Shown here in pieces: positions 1 to 11,610 of a stretch of 64,000 nucleotides of DNA. How positions within the stretch are numbered: the first letter of the stretch is position 1; each line of letters starts with the position of its first letter. The stretch covers positions 97,022 to 161,021 of the forward strand of contig CAJNOJ010000221.1 in NCBI GenBank assembly GCA_905250025.1. The letters are read 5' to 3'. The position numbers and the translations under genes are program-made. The notes beneath the pieces were generated by a model. That model did no database searches and was not told the origin of the DNA. It worked only from the letters and a program-made list of their open reading frames with translations. Source of the stretch: Adineta ricciae (taxonomy: Eukaryota; Rotifera; Eurotatoria; Adinetida; Adinetidae).

Positions 1-1407
1 TTCAAGTAAACAGATAAATAAATGAGTATTCTTATCATCCGCCCTAATATTGATCAAATGCACAAATAAATAGTAGATATTGTGTGTAAGTAACTAATCA
101 ATTTACTTATCGTAGAACGAATACTTATTGAAAATAATGTTGAAATACCTAAAACAATGGAAATTACTTTTTTGATAAATCCAATGATGAGAAGAGCCTT
201 TTCTTGCGTTAATTGTTTTCATAAAAAGCCCTTCTCACCAATATGGTCGCATAACGAAGGACTATTGCAATTTAACAAATGATTCATAAGGAGGAAAAGT
301 TGCTACATTACTTTCACGTTCTCTTGTCTTTATTCACATCGTTTTGTTTATTTTAATTATAAAGATAAACTACTTTTTTCGTTTGTACTTCAAGACAAAA
401 TGGATCATATAAAATGAATGTTTTTTGAAAACGAAACATTCACGTAACTAGAATAGCAAATGATATGATTACACACTGAATGAAATTGCATTGCAAATGA
501 AAAGTAAACGCTTGTTATATTCTCAAAATACATAAAGAATATAAAATGTACTAGTCAACTTCAAAACGTTAGTACACTCGGCTATATACGAGACACATTC
601 TTTCTTTTATTCCAATTCTTACGTATATGAACTACGGAATCGATGCAAATTTTTATTATGTCACTCATATCATGACATTTTTTTAAAATTTTCTGTCGTC
701 ATTCTTTTCATCTACTTGAAGATAAAAGTATATTCAAATAGAATTCCCGTGTTCCTCTCTCTAGTTCAGTTTTCCTTTCGTGAACATCATTCGAGTTTTA
801 AAAAACTGCTTCCTATTTTAGATCATTATTAGAAATCTCTCGAGTAGCAAAACTATTTGTTTTACTCTCGTACTTTGCTTGAGAAATCTTTTCTACCAGA
901 GTGACGAGGAGACTTCAATGATACCTACAAATACAAAAGGGTAGAATCGATCTATCCTGATCACTTAGTTTAAGAAAGCTTGTCAGCGCAAGAGTTTTTA
1001 GATACAAATGTGGAACTCACACGCACGAATTCATTATTTTGAAATATTAAATACATATAACTGATTGTGTAACATTCATTCATACTAAAATATTCAATGT
1101 ATAGCCGTGTATGTACGTTAGAAACTATAAGAAGAAGTATTTATAATGCCGCGAACGTCTGTAATCAGAGGGAGAAATAAAATACGAAATGAGAATGTTG
1201 TAATAGGTGAACATGAACGAATTTTGTTCCTCTAACATTGCACGAGATTATTTTTGAAAAGAATAATGAAACACCTTCAAGATGGAAAGGAACTTTAATG
1301 TGTTTTTTTTTCTAAAATATAACCTGTGAAATTTCTCTTCATTTTTATGAAATATAAAAGAAAATACTTTTCTGCAATTTTTTAAAAAAGAAAAACTTCT
1401 ATCAAAT
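1..1407. other. 5' flank of block A, no gene seen
   Basis: AT-rich sequence without a convincing coding exon. It aligns by eye with 13481-14726, the flank of block A', with small indels plus one larger difference: roughly 240-405 here is missing from the second copy. It presumably contains the promoter and 5' UTR of the FG-GAP gene that begins at 1408. Confidence 0.6.
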
Positions 1408-3186
1408 ATGTTTTGGTCTCTTTTAAGTTTATTATTGTTATTTTCCATTGGCCAATCAATTCCCATTATTAAAATAAATCATTCTATACTAATCGGTATG
1501 ACAAATCGAACGATATTCAATACAACACAAAATAAATGTATTTGTGAAATGTTGACATCGAATGGACTGATATCCGCAATAAATTATTTTTCAATCAATC
1601 AAACTTGCCAACTATTCACTTCGAATAATACTTCGATTGTTGTGGATTTTTCTTCAATTTCATCGTTGATATTTATTAATAGAACAGAAATATTAATAAC
1701 AAAATATAGTAAGTTCAATGAATGATTCAGTTGTATAAGAACGTATGATCGGTCGATCAAGTTGATTCATGTATTGTAGTTTATAGCATTCAGTTAATTG
1801 TCGTAGACAGTTAAAAATTGAGATGATTTCCTCTATTGACATGCGCATTGTAAATGACAAATATGTGATTTACTCGATATAATATTCATGATTTAAATTT
1901 TGACAGTTCGGTTTTCACTTATAATAACACAGAAGAAATCCTTATTACAATGCTCTAGAAATCAATTCCTTCACTTTCAAAACACTCCTTACAAGAAACG
2001 AAATTTTTGAACAGAATTCTCTTTATACATTTTTTAATAACTAGTGACAACTTCAACAACATCATCAACAACGTCAACTACAACAAGTGGTGAGTGATGC
2101 ATTACACAATATATCTACAGAAGACAAATTTGTATTTAATTCGTAGGATGCAGTCCAATGTTACTCAGTCAGACAATTTATTCAATTGGAAATGGAACAA
2201 ACTATGTGGCAATAGACGATATTAATGACGACATGAAATTAGATATTCTTACAGCCAATACAGTGTCAAATAATATGGGTGTGCTCCAAAATAAAGGAAA
2301 TGGTACATTTTATTCCCCAACACTTTATACAGTAGGTACTCGACCATATGCAGTAGCTACTGGTGACCTTAATAACGATAATAAGTCTGATGTTGCTGTT
2401 ACAAATAATGGGGTAGCTACTATTGGTATTCTTATAAATAAAGGCAATGGCACCTTTTATCCTCAATATACTTTATCAACTTATGGTTCTCCAAATCCAC
2501 TTGTTATAATTGATATTAATAATGATAATCTATCTGATATTCTTTATGCGTCCTGGTATACGGCTACTGTTAATATTTTCTTCAATAAAGGTAATGCGAC
2601 ATTTTCTCCTCAAACTAGTTACACAGTTGGTACTAATCCATTCGTAATTCAAGTCATTGATATTAATAATGATCATTTATTAGACATTCTCGTAGCAAAT
2701 CAAGGTTCAAACAGTATCAGTATTCTTATCAATGGAGGAAATGGTAGTTTTCTTCCTCAAACGATTCTTTCAGTCGGTAGTGGTATCGTTCCACGTGCAT
2801 TCGTAGCTGGTGATCTAAATGGTGACAACATTTCTGATATTACTACAGCTAACGCGGATTCAAACACCGTCAGCGTTTTCATTAATCGTGGCAATGGCAC
2901 GTTTTTCAATCAAATTAGCTATAGCGTTCTTGGTAAACCATTTGCAATACAAATACATGATATGAATTTCGATAACAAACCTGATGTCATTGTTGCTAAT
3001 TATGTTTCTAACAATATTGGTATTCTCATAAATCAAGGTGATGGTACGTTTTTGAATCAAACGACTTTTTCGGTTGGAATTAATCCGTCATCATTGGTCA
3101 TCGTTGATATCAATGAAGATAATAAGCCGGATGTGATTGTTACAAATTCTGGTTCAAATAATGTTGGTATACTCTTGCATTGTTAA
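1408..3186 (+). CDS. Secreted FG-GAP/VCBS repeat beta-propeller protein (block A copy)
   Basis: Three exons joined by GT-AG sites with matching phase: 1408-1708, 2045-2089 and 2147-3186, giving 461 residues. Exon 1 starts with a hydrophobic signal peptide (MFWSLLSLLLLFSIGQS) and a short Asn-glycosylation-rich region. Exon 2 is a 45-nt microexon coding only Thr and Ser after its first codon, a flexible linker. Exon 3 carries about seven units of roughly 48 residues with the calcium-binding pattern DxNxDxxxD (for example DLNNDNKSD), alternating with GNGTF-type turns; this is the FG-GAP/VCBS family, which folds as a seven-bladed propeller in integrin-like extracellular proteins. No catalytic domain is visible, so a secreted or surface binding role is inferred. 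The copy at 14727-16451 has the same structure. Confidence 0.85.
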
Positions 3187-3633
3187 TTTGTTTTGAACTA
3201 TGAAACTTATTTCCTTTTAATCTGCATTTCTTTGCTTATGTTATTACATTCTTCACAAATGTATTTTGATAATTTTCGTTCATACAATGGGAGAGAGGAT
3301 GGATGACGGCGAGAATGATCGCTGATGCCCTCATTCAGTATGTTGATATTATTCTCATACAGGTATACAAAACTGTATTCATTAAAGAAAAGCTTTCTCT
3401 TTCCTTTTATTGATTTGAGAGACATTTACGTTTTATCTTTTTTTCTTTTGAGAAGAGAAATGCATCGTACGATGACGCATTGTATGACCATTACTATTTT
3501 TAATGCTTTTTATTTCTTTTCTTTCTTATCGCTTGAATAAAGATACTTCGTCCGTCGAACACATTATAGTCAATTGTAATTTTCAATCGAAGATACCAAA
3601 TAAAACTTTTCATCTTGATCGTCCAAAGTGAAA
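3187..3633. other. Intergenic, no gene seen
   Basis: Spacer between the FG-GAP gene and the hydrolase gene on the same strand. It corresponds to 16452-16895 in block A'. Short open frames here are not preserved as protein between the copies. Confidence 0.5.
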
Positions 3634-4782
3634 ATGTCTAATCTTTTGCCTCTGGACTCTCAAACACTACCTGCTGGTGTAAAATCTCGTTTCATTGATA
3701 ACGTCAATGGTTTACGTATGCATATTCTCGAAGCTGGAGATGATCACAATCGTCCGTTAGTTATCCTTCTACACGGTTTCCCAGAATTAGCTTATACGTG
3801 GCGAAAAGTGCTAATACCTTTGGCCAACCAAGGTTATCATGTAATAGCACCGGATCAACGTGGATGCGGGCGCACTATTACCATTGACAGAAACAGCGAC
3901 GATGATTTTACCTCGTTCAGTATGTTGAACTCTTGTCAGGACATTATTACACTTCTCCATCGACTGAACATATCTAAAGTGAAGTCAATTATCGGTCGTG
4001 ATCTTGGTGCACCTATTGCGGCAAATTTAGCATTGATAAGACCAGACATTTTCGAATCGTTGATCATGACGTCGGCACCGTACCTAGGACCACCTTCAAT
4101 AGATACCCCTTCGAAAGCACCAGTTATCGAAGCGCTCAAACAGTTAGGAAAGAAACATTATCGATGGTACTTTTCTTCTGTAGAACAGGCCAACTTAGAT
4201 ATGCTCAATGCTGAACAAGGTCTCAAAGAATTCTTTCGTGGTTATTTGTACTTGAAAGGAGCTCAACATCCACAGAACAAGAATATCTTTCAATTAAAAG
4301 AATTGACAGCTGTCGAGTTGTGTAAACTGCCCGAATACTACATTATGCCGCTGGACCGTACAATGCCGCAGATAGTTCTCTCTAACATACCTGATACCGC
4401 CATACTCCAACAAGAAATGTCATCATGGTTAACCGAAGATGAACTTCAGGTATACACAGATGAATACCAGCGGAGTTCATTCAAAGGTGGGCTCCAGTAC
4501 TACAAGTGTTTTGCCAGTGATTATGATCAGAATCAACTGAAAGTTTTCAGTGGGATGAAAATCAAATGTCCTGCTATGTTCATTTCCGGTGCAAACGATT
4601 GGGGTATGCAGCTAGAACCGGATTTTATGAAGAAAATGGGTGCAAAGACTGTTTATGAAGATTGGAGAGGATTTCAGCTGATAGATAATTCAGGACATTG
4701 GCTGTCGGAAGAACAACCGGAGGAACTAACGAAGACAATTTTAAGATTTTTGGACATGCTTCCAATCAAAGAGTTACTCTGA
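3634..4782 (+). CDS. Epoxide hydrolase-like alpha/beta hydrolase (block A copy)
   Basis: Single exon of 382 residues. The ATG at 3634 is chosen; the frame is open one codon further, to a GTG that is not a plausible eukaryotic start. The oxyanion-hole motif HGFPE lies at residues 47-51. The nucleophile elbow is GRDLGA with Asp123, where classical epoxide hydrolases usually read GHDWG, so the Asp is kept but the neighbouring His and Trp are replaced. The likely acid is Asp322 (GANDWG) and the base His355 (NSGHW). A cap region between about 175 and 300 contains Tyr pairs (HYRWYF, LQYYKC) that could supply the epoxide-polarising tyrosines. No signal peptide is seen, so a cytosolic enzyme is inferred. 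Haloalkane dehalogenase-type or ester hydrolysis cannot be excluded. Confidence 0.8.
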   Translation: MSNLLPLDSQTLPAGVKSRFIDNVNGLRMHILEAGDDHNRPLVILLHGFPELAYTWRKVLIPLANQGYHVIAPDQRGCGRTITIDRNSDDDFTSFSMLNSCQDIITLLHRLNISKVKSIIGRDLGAPIAANLALIRPDIFESLIMTSAPYLGPPSIDTPSKAPVIEALKQLGKKHYRWYFSSVEQANLDMLNAEQGLKEFFRGYLYLKGAQHPQNKNIFQLKELTAVELCKLPEYYIMPLDRTMPQIVLSNIPDTAILQQEMSSWLTEDELQVYTDEYQRSSFKGGLQYYKCFASDYDQNQLKVFSGMKIKCPAMFISGANDWGMQLEPDFMKKMGAKTVYEDWRGFQLIDNSGHWLSEEQPEELTKTILRFLDMLPIKELL

Positions 4783-5378
4783 CGTCCTTGATCTATTTTT
4801 CATTTAAACTGATCTTTTTCAAATATCTAAGAAGAATATTGAATGTTGTAACGTAGTAAGGTGAAAGAGCACTTCAAGATCACCGACTTTCATGAATAAA
4901 ACGATTCATATGAGTATTCATTATTGATGAAATACGTATATGACCCTAATGACTTACCTGAATAGAGATCCCATTCGGCAAAAGATATTGTGAACATAAA
5001 TGCTCATTCAAATGTGTGCTGGTTCAACAAGTGCTGTCAACCTTTGTGAAAATATCTATGCCTTATATGTAATGAGACGAGTTTATTGTTAATTAAGAAA
5101 ATTTATACAAAGTAAACACAATAACCTTAAGTTTATTTTAGTGCAAAGTAATTTGAAACGCGACAGATTAGTGAGCGAGATTTCTCCTAGTGAAAATAAG
5201 ATGTCAACAAAGTATACTAAAGATCGGAATATCCCGGTGGGATTAAAAATCAAAATCAGATTTCGTTGTTAATTGAATTTTTCAGCATAAAAATCCGCTT
5301 ATCATCTGAATTTATATAGATGAATAAAAAATAACGGTCACTTGTTTCATTTCTATTCTCGCTGTCAACATTACTTCG
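4783..5378. other. Intergenic, no gene seen
   Basis: Spacer between the hydrolase and the GPCR, alignable with 18045-18576. The region from about 4919 to 5010 is partly missing in the second copy, so it is drifting. No RNA gene recognised. Confidence 0.5.
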
Positions 5379-6124
5379 ATGGAAAAATTAGAACTCGCAA
5401 CATATTGGATCAATCAGATCTATCCCGTTCTTCAAATTTTCTTTGGTACATTCGGAAATCTACTCAACATAATCATATTCACTCGTCGTGATTTACATCA
5501 AAATCCATGTTCGTTATATTTCCTCATTGGTTCGATCAATAATTGTGTCGTAATCGATTTTGGTTTATTGACACGTTATCTTGCAAGTACGTGGAATTGG
5601 GATCCATCTTTAACAAGTAATGTTTATTGTAAAATACGTAATCTTTTGGTTTATGCTTCTTTGACCCTTTCTTTATGGTTTATTGTTCTTGCAAGTGTCG
5701 ATAGGTATCTTTTGAGTTCACCAATCGTACGATTTCGTCGGTTGAGCAACCTGTCTATGGCACGAAAGCTGATTCTAATCGTGACTTTATCCATATTTTT
5801 CAGTTATTTGCATGTTCCAATATATTTTCAATCAACTTTGACTCCAAATGGGATGAACTGTAACTTTTCTCCGTATCAATATGTTTTATTCTTGAGTTTT
5901 TTTGCTCCGATTATATCTTGCGTGTTACCGATACTGTTGATGGGTATTTTTGGTATTTTAATGATTCAAAACATTCGTTACAGTCAGAGACGAACTCAAC
6001 GTTTACGTTCAGACGATCGTCAATTAAGTTTGATGCTTTTATTTCAAATTTTAATAACAACAGTCATTTCCACACCGTACTTTGCCCTTGCTTTATACAA
6101 TGCCATTGCAATTCTTATGCTTCG
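5379..6124 (+). CDS. Rhodopsin-like GPCR, 3' end lost at assembly gap
   Basis: The ATG at 5379 is the start shared with the copy at 18577. The readable part is about 248 residues, covering TM1 to about TM6: GNLLN in TM1, the TM3 cysteine at Cys84, and a DRY motif at 108-110 (SVDRYLL). The frame runs into N at 6125, after which an unrelated minus-strand aldehyde dehydrogenase begins, so the missing C-terminus is an assembly break and not a mutation. The last 221 bp (5904-6124) are identical to 19102-19322 and 19324-19544. Family placement is class A-like from TM pattern only; the ligand cannot be guessed. Confidence 0.8.
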
Positions 6125-6125
6125 N
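5904..6125. repeat. 221-mer contig end plus single N
   Basis: 5904-6124 is an exact 221-bp match to 19102-19322 and 19324-19544. The preceding base is t here and c at 19101, so identity begins exactly at the 221-mer. N at 6125 marks a scaffold join to an unrelated contig. Confidence 0.9.
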
Positions 6126-6577
6126 TATATCTCCAATACTATAATGAACTGGCTTTCCATTGTTAAGCGTTTCTAATTTCTATAATAAAATTCATTATTT
6201 CACCAAGGCAAAAGAGAAGATATTCTCACTGATAGATAATCGATGTCACGTCGAAGTAGATTGGCGAATTTGCGCATCAGATCTCCACGTGCAGCAGGTT
6301 CCATCGTACGCCATGGTGAATTGCTTTGAAAAGCTTTGCGAGCGGCTTCTACGGCTTTTTCTACATCTTCCTAAAACAAATTTCCAAATAAATAAGCATA
6401 AAAGAAGATTTTCCATCAGACCCGAGTGCCTTCTTCAACATCAGCAATCACTTCGCATGTGCTTGGATTGATCACTTGAAACGTTTTACCTTTTGTTGCT
6501 TTGTGCCATCCGTTATTAATAAAAATTTCAGTGTATTTTACTTCGACTTGCTGCGTTTTGCTATCGGAAGAGAGCAT
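6126..6577 (-). CDS. Aldehyde dehydrogenase (ALDH1-like), N-terminal exons only
   Basis: Three minus-strand exons with matching phase: 6422-6577 (52 codons), 6230-6370 (47 codons) and 6126-6179 (18 codons, cut by the N at 6125). The encoded 117 residues follow the start of class 1/2 aldehyde dehydrogenases: KYTEIFINNGW and NPSTCEVIADVEEG, then EDVEKAVEAARKAF with SPWRTM, then LETLNNGKP. The family oxidises aldehydes with NAD(P)+; the Rossmann motif, catalytic Cys and Glu lie in the missing part. The ATG at 6577 is preferred over an upstream TTG. Nothing in the surviving part suggests a pseudogene; truncation is due to the contig end. Confidence 0.85.
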
Positions 6578-7525
6578 TTGAAATCGGGCAATTTTTTGTA
6601 AAAAACACAACTATTCTCAAGTATAGGTAAATCGGTTCACTTCCTTTTTATATATGAATATAAACGAAAAACAATGTTTCGCCTCAATGCACATTTCCTA
6701 TCACGAATAAAGATTGTCAATTCATAACAAGTAAAAAGTAAGATAGATATGTCATGCGTAAATATTTTCATATGTCTTACCTTGATGTCAAATGAATGCA
6801 AAAATGATGAGAAGGATTTTGATGATTTGCCTTCGATTTAATTACGAAAAATTCTTTGATTAACAAAACATTTCATCGATGGTTAGTGAGAGAACACGTC
6901 ATGAAAACAAACAAAATTTGTTACTTCGCAGAATGAAGGGTGAAGGTGATACATATATACGTTGGGATTCAAAGAAAAACGCAATCGAAAGAGAGAACTC
7001 TATTGATGACGTGAGACAATGTAAGCACGGTTCTTTTAAGGTCGTCAAACTCATCTTAGGTAAATAAATCGAAGTGTGTGTGGTAGTCGTACACACCCTT
7101 TCTTTTCCGCTTTTTTTCTCTTGCTCCACATGAAAGCATGGGGGAAGAATTCTATCTCGTGAAGAGAACCAATGGTTAAGTGATAACGGATGACCGATTC
7201 CAAAATAAAATGTCAACTGATTTACTTAACCTAATCTTTTTTCCGCTCGTTATGCATGTTTATCATCGATCTCTACAAGGACTTTCTCTTTTCAATCAAA
7301 TATTTTTACAGAAACATAGTTCTTGTAGTCGAAAGCTATTTAAGGTGTGGGCATGAATGAGGATGATGATAATTCATAGTCTCTACAAATTTATTAAGCA
7401 TTTTTATAAATAGACAACTACTCCGAAGGCAAGATTAACAGGAAGTATTGAAAAAAACGAACATCACTCAAAATAATTTACAAGAAAGTTCTGCAGATAC
7501 AGCTATATATTCATAGTTAATCATC
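6578..7525. other. Intergenic between divergent-tail genes, no gene seen
   Basis: About 950 bp between the 5' end of the aldehyde dehydrogenase and the 3' end of the MACPF gene, both on the minus strand. Open frames here (for example 6879-7067) lack recognisable motifs. It probably holds the aldehyde dehydrogenase promoter. Confidence 0.45.
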
Positions 7526-10500
7526 TTATAGTGTCGGAGATGCAGCTGTTGTATTGACAAGCGGAGGATAAGATGGACATACACATGCGCATTGATTGGC
7601 AAAACTGCTAATCAATTCACATTTGACACAGATATGCACGGATTGAGTTAACATTGCTGGTGTACTAATTGACGAACAACCAATATGTACACGTGGTCCG
7701 TCGAGAGTTGTTTCTGAAAAGACAAGTAAAGATGACACTACTAGTGATTGCGATCATTAAAATACTCACGTGCGTTGATTCGAAGACGTGCACGTACAAA
7801 ACCTGTCTCTGAATCTCGGAAATACTCCAATGGTCGACTTTCCATGACATCTATTGTTGAATTGATTGATATTGGCGTCGAACATCCATTGATACATTTA
7901 GGGACTGATTCCAGCGTTATTGGACCTGAAATAGAACATGTGCCGTCATTCAATAGTCCAATATAGGCCTTCTTTGCCTCCAGATTTTGATTAAGAAGGT
8001 TTTTGTTTAATGTGGCTTCGTCACGCGCACGAGCTAAATCGGCTTCTCTCGTTTGACGTTGAATAATTCGACGAAGATTTCCTTTCACAGCGTCATTAAG
8101 TGTCGCTACTTCGTACCATGGTGTGTAGGATTCGATTTTGAGTAATGCAGGGTTAGCAATGATGCTTTCACGCCAGAGTGTATAATTGCTCAAAGTTACA
8201 TCGCCACCGAGTAGATGGTCCACTTTAACCTGACGTCGATTCGCGTAAAAATCATTCCCGAGGGTTTGACGGAGAATGTCCTGTTTGAGATATTCGGCCA
8301 GATTTGCTGAAGTGATGGCATTATTGAATGAGAAGACGCAGTCTTTGAACAACACGTGTTGCTCATGCATTCCACCTAAAATCAGAATACATTATGTAGA
8401 GAATCAAATGTTTTCGCTGCGTACCAACTAACGACTGCTGAACAATGTGAGTTCCCCACTCGCTACAATATCGAGAAGAAAATTCTGCAACTTTCATACG
8501 AGAAAATGATGACAACTCTACCGAAGAAAGTCTGAATATAACGACTCGTTGTAAGTTGGAGTAAGAGCATCAGTTGCTGCACGTGCTTCATCATTCAATT
8601 GGAAATTTTCGACACGCATTCGGTACAAAACAGTCGGATGCTGAGTGATGGCGACTGATTCGTCAGATGAAAAGTACTTTTTGTATATGTTTAACAAAGA
8701 TTGAGAATGACCAAATTCACCACCTAGCCAGTCGCCCTGTAATCGATCGTAACGCCATCTGTTCGATAGCTCCGTCGCAGTAAGAAAAACATGAGCCACA
8801 GGAACCGAGTCGTTATCAACAGTCAATGGGAAGCTCACTTCTTTGGGTACAAAATACTGACGATTTGTGAACGAGTCTGTCCAGAATGTAATATTTGAAT
8901 ATGTATATTTCAGAGCTGGACGCAAAATGTCGCCGGTTATTATGTCGAAAGTCATGCCAACACCAAGGAAAAGCTATACGGGGCAAATAGTAAGGACATA
9001 TAATTACCGACGAGACATACCTTATTGTATCCAATATCTGTTGCATTGGTCGTCTGTCTGCGTTGAAGACAGAGTTTCCCTTTATATCCCACGTAGTCAC
9101 ATAGTGTCTCTTCTGTTTCCTCGATGGTGCGATCTGCATTTTGGTGAACAGTAGCGCCGCCTCTTGTGTTATTTATTGCGTTTCGACTGCATTTTGTTGG
9201 AGGTAACGGGTCACGATCTGCCTCAAGTTTATTGATGTATGTACGATCTTCTTCCACAGCGGTTTTTAAATAAAATTGGATTGCTTCATTGAGTGCTGTA
9301 CGTTTATTGCCTTCGGGCAATAGTTTATCGAGTGTGACCAATTGATATGAGATCGGTCGCGGATTGAATTTGATCGTGGATTGCCATTCTTTCCATTTTG
9401 TCGGGTCAACCGATTCCGTTCCACCAAGAATTTGAGAAGAAAATATGGAGAATTGTTTAAATTTTTCATCTATCTCAAGCATATGGTCTTGCGAGCTTGA
9501 ATGAGTGCTGAATGCAACGAAACTACGTGACACTTGTTCGTCAATCCAAGTCTCAGTATGTTCGTAAGTTAAACATTGTTCGTACCATGTTTCAGCCCAT
9601 ACAAGACCACCCATGTTCGAAGATTCAACCAAATGTGTACCATACGACGCAAAGAACTGTTCCCAGACATTGGTCTGATTTTCATTGAACACCGAGGGTA
9701 GTTGATCGATCGCACGTTGAGCAAGCGGCGTAAGTCGAGGGTAAGGAAACGTATTAGTTGAGAGTTTATACCAACCAATTTGTATCAAGCGTAATACCAG
9801 ACTGTAATAATCATGATAAAATCGTCGATAGAAGTCGGTGACTGTTGTTTCTGTATGCTTTCGGCCTATGCCAAGAACCCCACCACTACTGCTTGACGTT
9901 GTCGTGGTTGTCAAACGAAAATAGTCTTGGACTGATGTGACTAATACACTTACGTCAAGAAGAAGTTTTTCTGGAGTATTAGTAGCAAAAAAGCCATTTG
10001 GTAGAGAATAGGCGATAGTATCATTGTAAGGATCAAACCAAAGCTCTCCTTCACTTGTATTTGTTTGGTCCAAAACGCATAGTTTGCTTTCAAGCAAGAG
10101 GACGTCAAATCCACAGCCGACAACGTCAAGACCAGCTAGAGGACCAAGTGGTTTGCGATCAGAAGAAGACAGACGAACAACCGCTGCTCTTGACTGGATC
10201 TGGGCCAGAGTAGGCAATTTACCATTGGTAATATAATAATCGATAGTTGTACGAAGATGTGTTTGAACTGCTTTGCTAGAGATAATGAGCTCAGCAAGGT
10301 GGGTCAGAGTTCGGTTCACCACCACCGGATGCTGTCCAGCCTCTAGTAGCCAAGTACTACAAAATACGCAAATAAGAAGAGGCCTTCACATCGATTTTCA
10401 AGCTATTCGTGACTGGTGAGTCGTTCTGTTCGGATAGTGCTCAATATTCATTCAAGTTAATGAGGTTATGAATTAAAAGTAGTATTCCTATCATAACTCA

Positions 10501-11547
10501 CTTCCACTCCGTTTGATTGTCTTCATTGTTGACATTAACAGGTGGATGATATTCTAATATTACACTTGTGCTCGTTTTGAAAGTTTCGGTAATTTTTTGA
10601 AATACCTCTGCACTCTCGATGCTGCCTTGTCCCTGATATTTTTTATATTCAAACATTAGACCAATCTGTTGCGATGTTTCTTCAGTATTTGCGGTGGAAT
10701 AATAGCTTGAATTGATAAACGAGTAGACGTATGCAGTTCCACCCATGATCACTTTCGAAACGTAATGAGTACCATACGATTCCACAAACTGATTATATAA
10801 TCGTTGTTGATCTTCAGTAGTGGGTGGTGATGCTTGTTGGAGAAGTATATTGATGCTTGCATTGAACATTTGATCAACTCTAGAGCGAAATTCATTTCAT
10901 TAGGATAAAGCACGGAAAGATCACGCGATGAAATTCAGAAAATTCGGTTCTGACAAAACAAAAAACATTCTCAATAGATTGTGTGATGATGCTTACTTGA
11001 GTTGAAACGAAGGCGCCAATTGCATTGAATAAAGACCCCACCATAATGTTGACGTGCCGACCGCCTGATTATGTTTTGTAATCGCTTCTTGAGCCCTTTT
11101 TAATGTTTCACTGTACTGAACAGCGAGACCAGCATATCCAGCCACAGAGATACCCCCTTGAAAAGAATTCGAGCGGAAATGACTAAAAAATGGAATATAC
11201 AAATTACATGAAGATATGACAATGAAAAATATTTACCTTTCATAAAATTTTTCGAATGAATATGATATATCTTCACAGCCCACTTCGCGACGAAGACTGA
11301 TGTCAGTTACTTGAGCAAGCAGTGGTGTGGAAAATGTTTGCTTTTGACCGTCAACATCAAGCGTAAAATTAACTCCGGATTGTTCACTTAAGTCCAAAAT
11401 TCGAAACTTTGATTGTTGATCGGAACCTGATACCATCTTGGCCGCGTCAAACCCAGACATAAGTTCATCCAGACCTGGTAGACGATTCGTAATTGCTACA
11501 TTTAATCGAGCAAAAATTAATAACCAATAAAAATAGAAGTGCATCAT
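7526..11547 (-). CDS. Secreted protein with three tandem MACPF domains
   Basis: Eight minus-strand exons join without phase conflict: 11237-11547, 10997-11182, 10502-10879, 9021-10356, 8522-8973, 8425-8462, 7770-8375, 7526-7713, giving 1164 residues. The N-terminus is a signal peptide (MMHFYFYWLLIFARLNVA). Each of three regions carries the MACPF/perforin signature, an aromatic-GTH block followed by a Gly-Gly turn: YGTHYV near residue 201, YGTHLV near 531 and WGTHIV near 890. Domain entrances resemble the family start (LPGLDELMSGFD, LAGLDVVGCGFD, LFLGVGMTFD). The tail is Cys-rich (CVKCELI, CACVCP). MACPF proteins oligomerise and form membrane pores in immunity, attack or development; whether this one does is unknown. 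Single-domain members are the rule, so a triple arrangement is unusual. The 38-nt exon 6 carries the third signature. The assumption of one transcript rests on splice phase and domain continuity. Confidence 0.8.
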
Positions 11548-11560
11548 CTAGAATAATGAA
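11535..11560 (-). promoter_or_regulatory. Splice acceptor abutting MACPF start codon, possible trans-splice site
   Basis: Read on the minus strand, a T-rich stretch ends in TTATTCTAG directly before ATGATG at 11547. The upstream same-strand gene stops only 63 bp away at 11611. Spliced-leader trans-splicing is known in bdelloid rotifers, so this may be the acceptor for a downstream cistron. An ordinary 5'-UTR intron or cis-splicing from the upstream gene would look similar. Confidence 0.4.
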
Positions 11561-11610
11561 GAAGTAAATAAAAGCTATCTAAAAAACAGTGTTAAGCAAA
11601 ACATTCAGTG

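Noticed and set aside
3628-3633. GTG codon upstream of the hydrolase ATG as a start
   Set aside because: Non-ATG start is unlikely in an animal gene; the ATG at 3634 matches the start of the other copy at 16896.
6879-7216. Overlapping open frames on both strands
   Set aside because: Low-complexity composition, no motif, no splice support.
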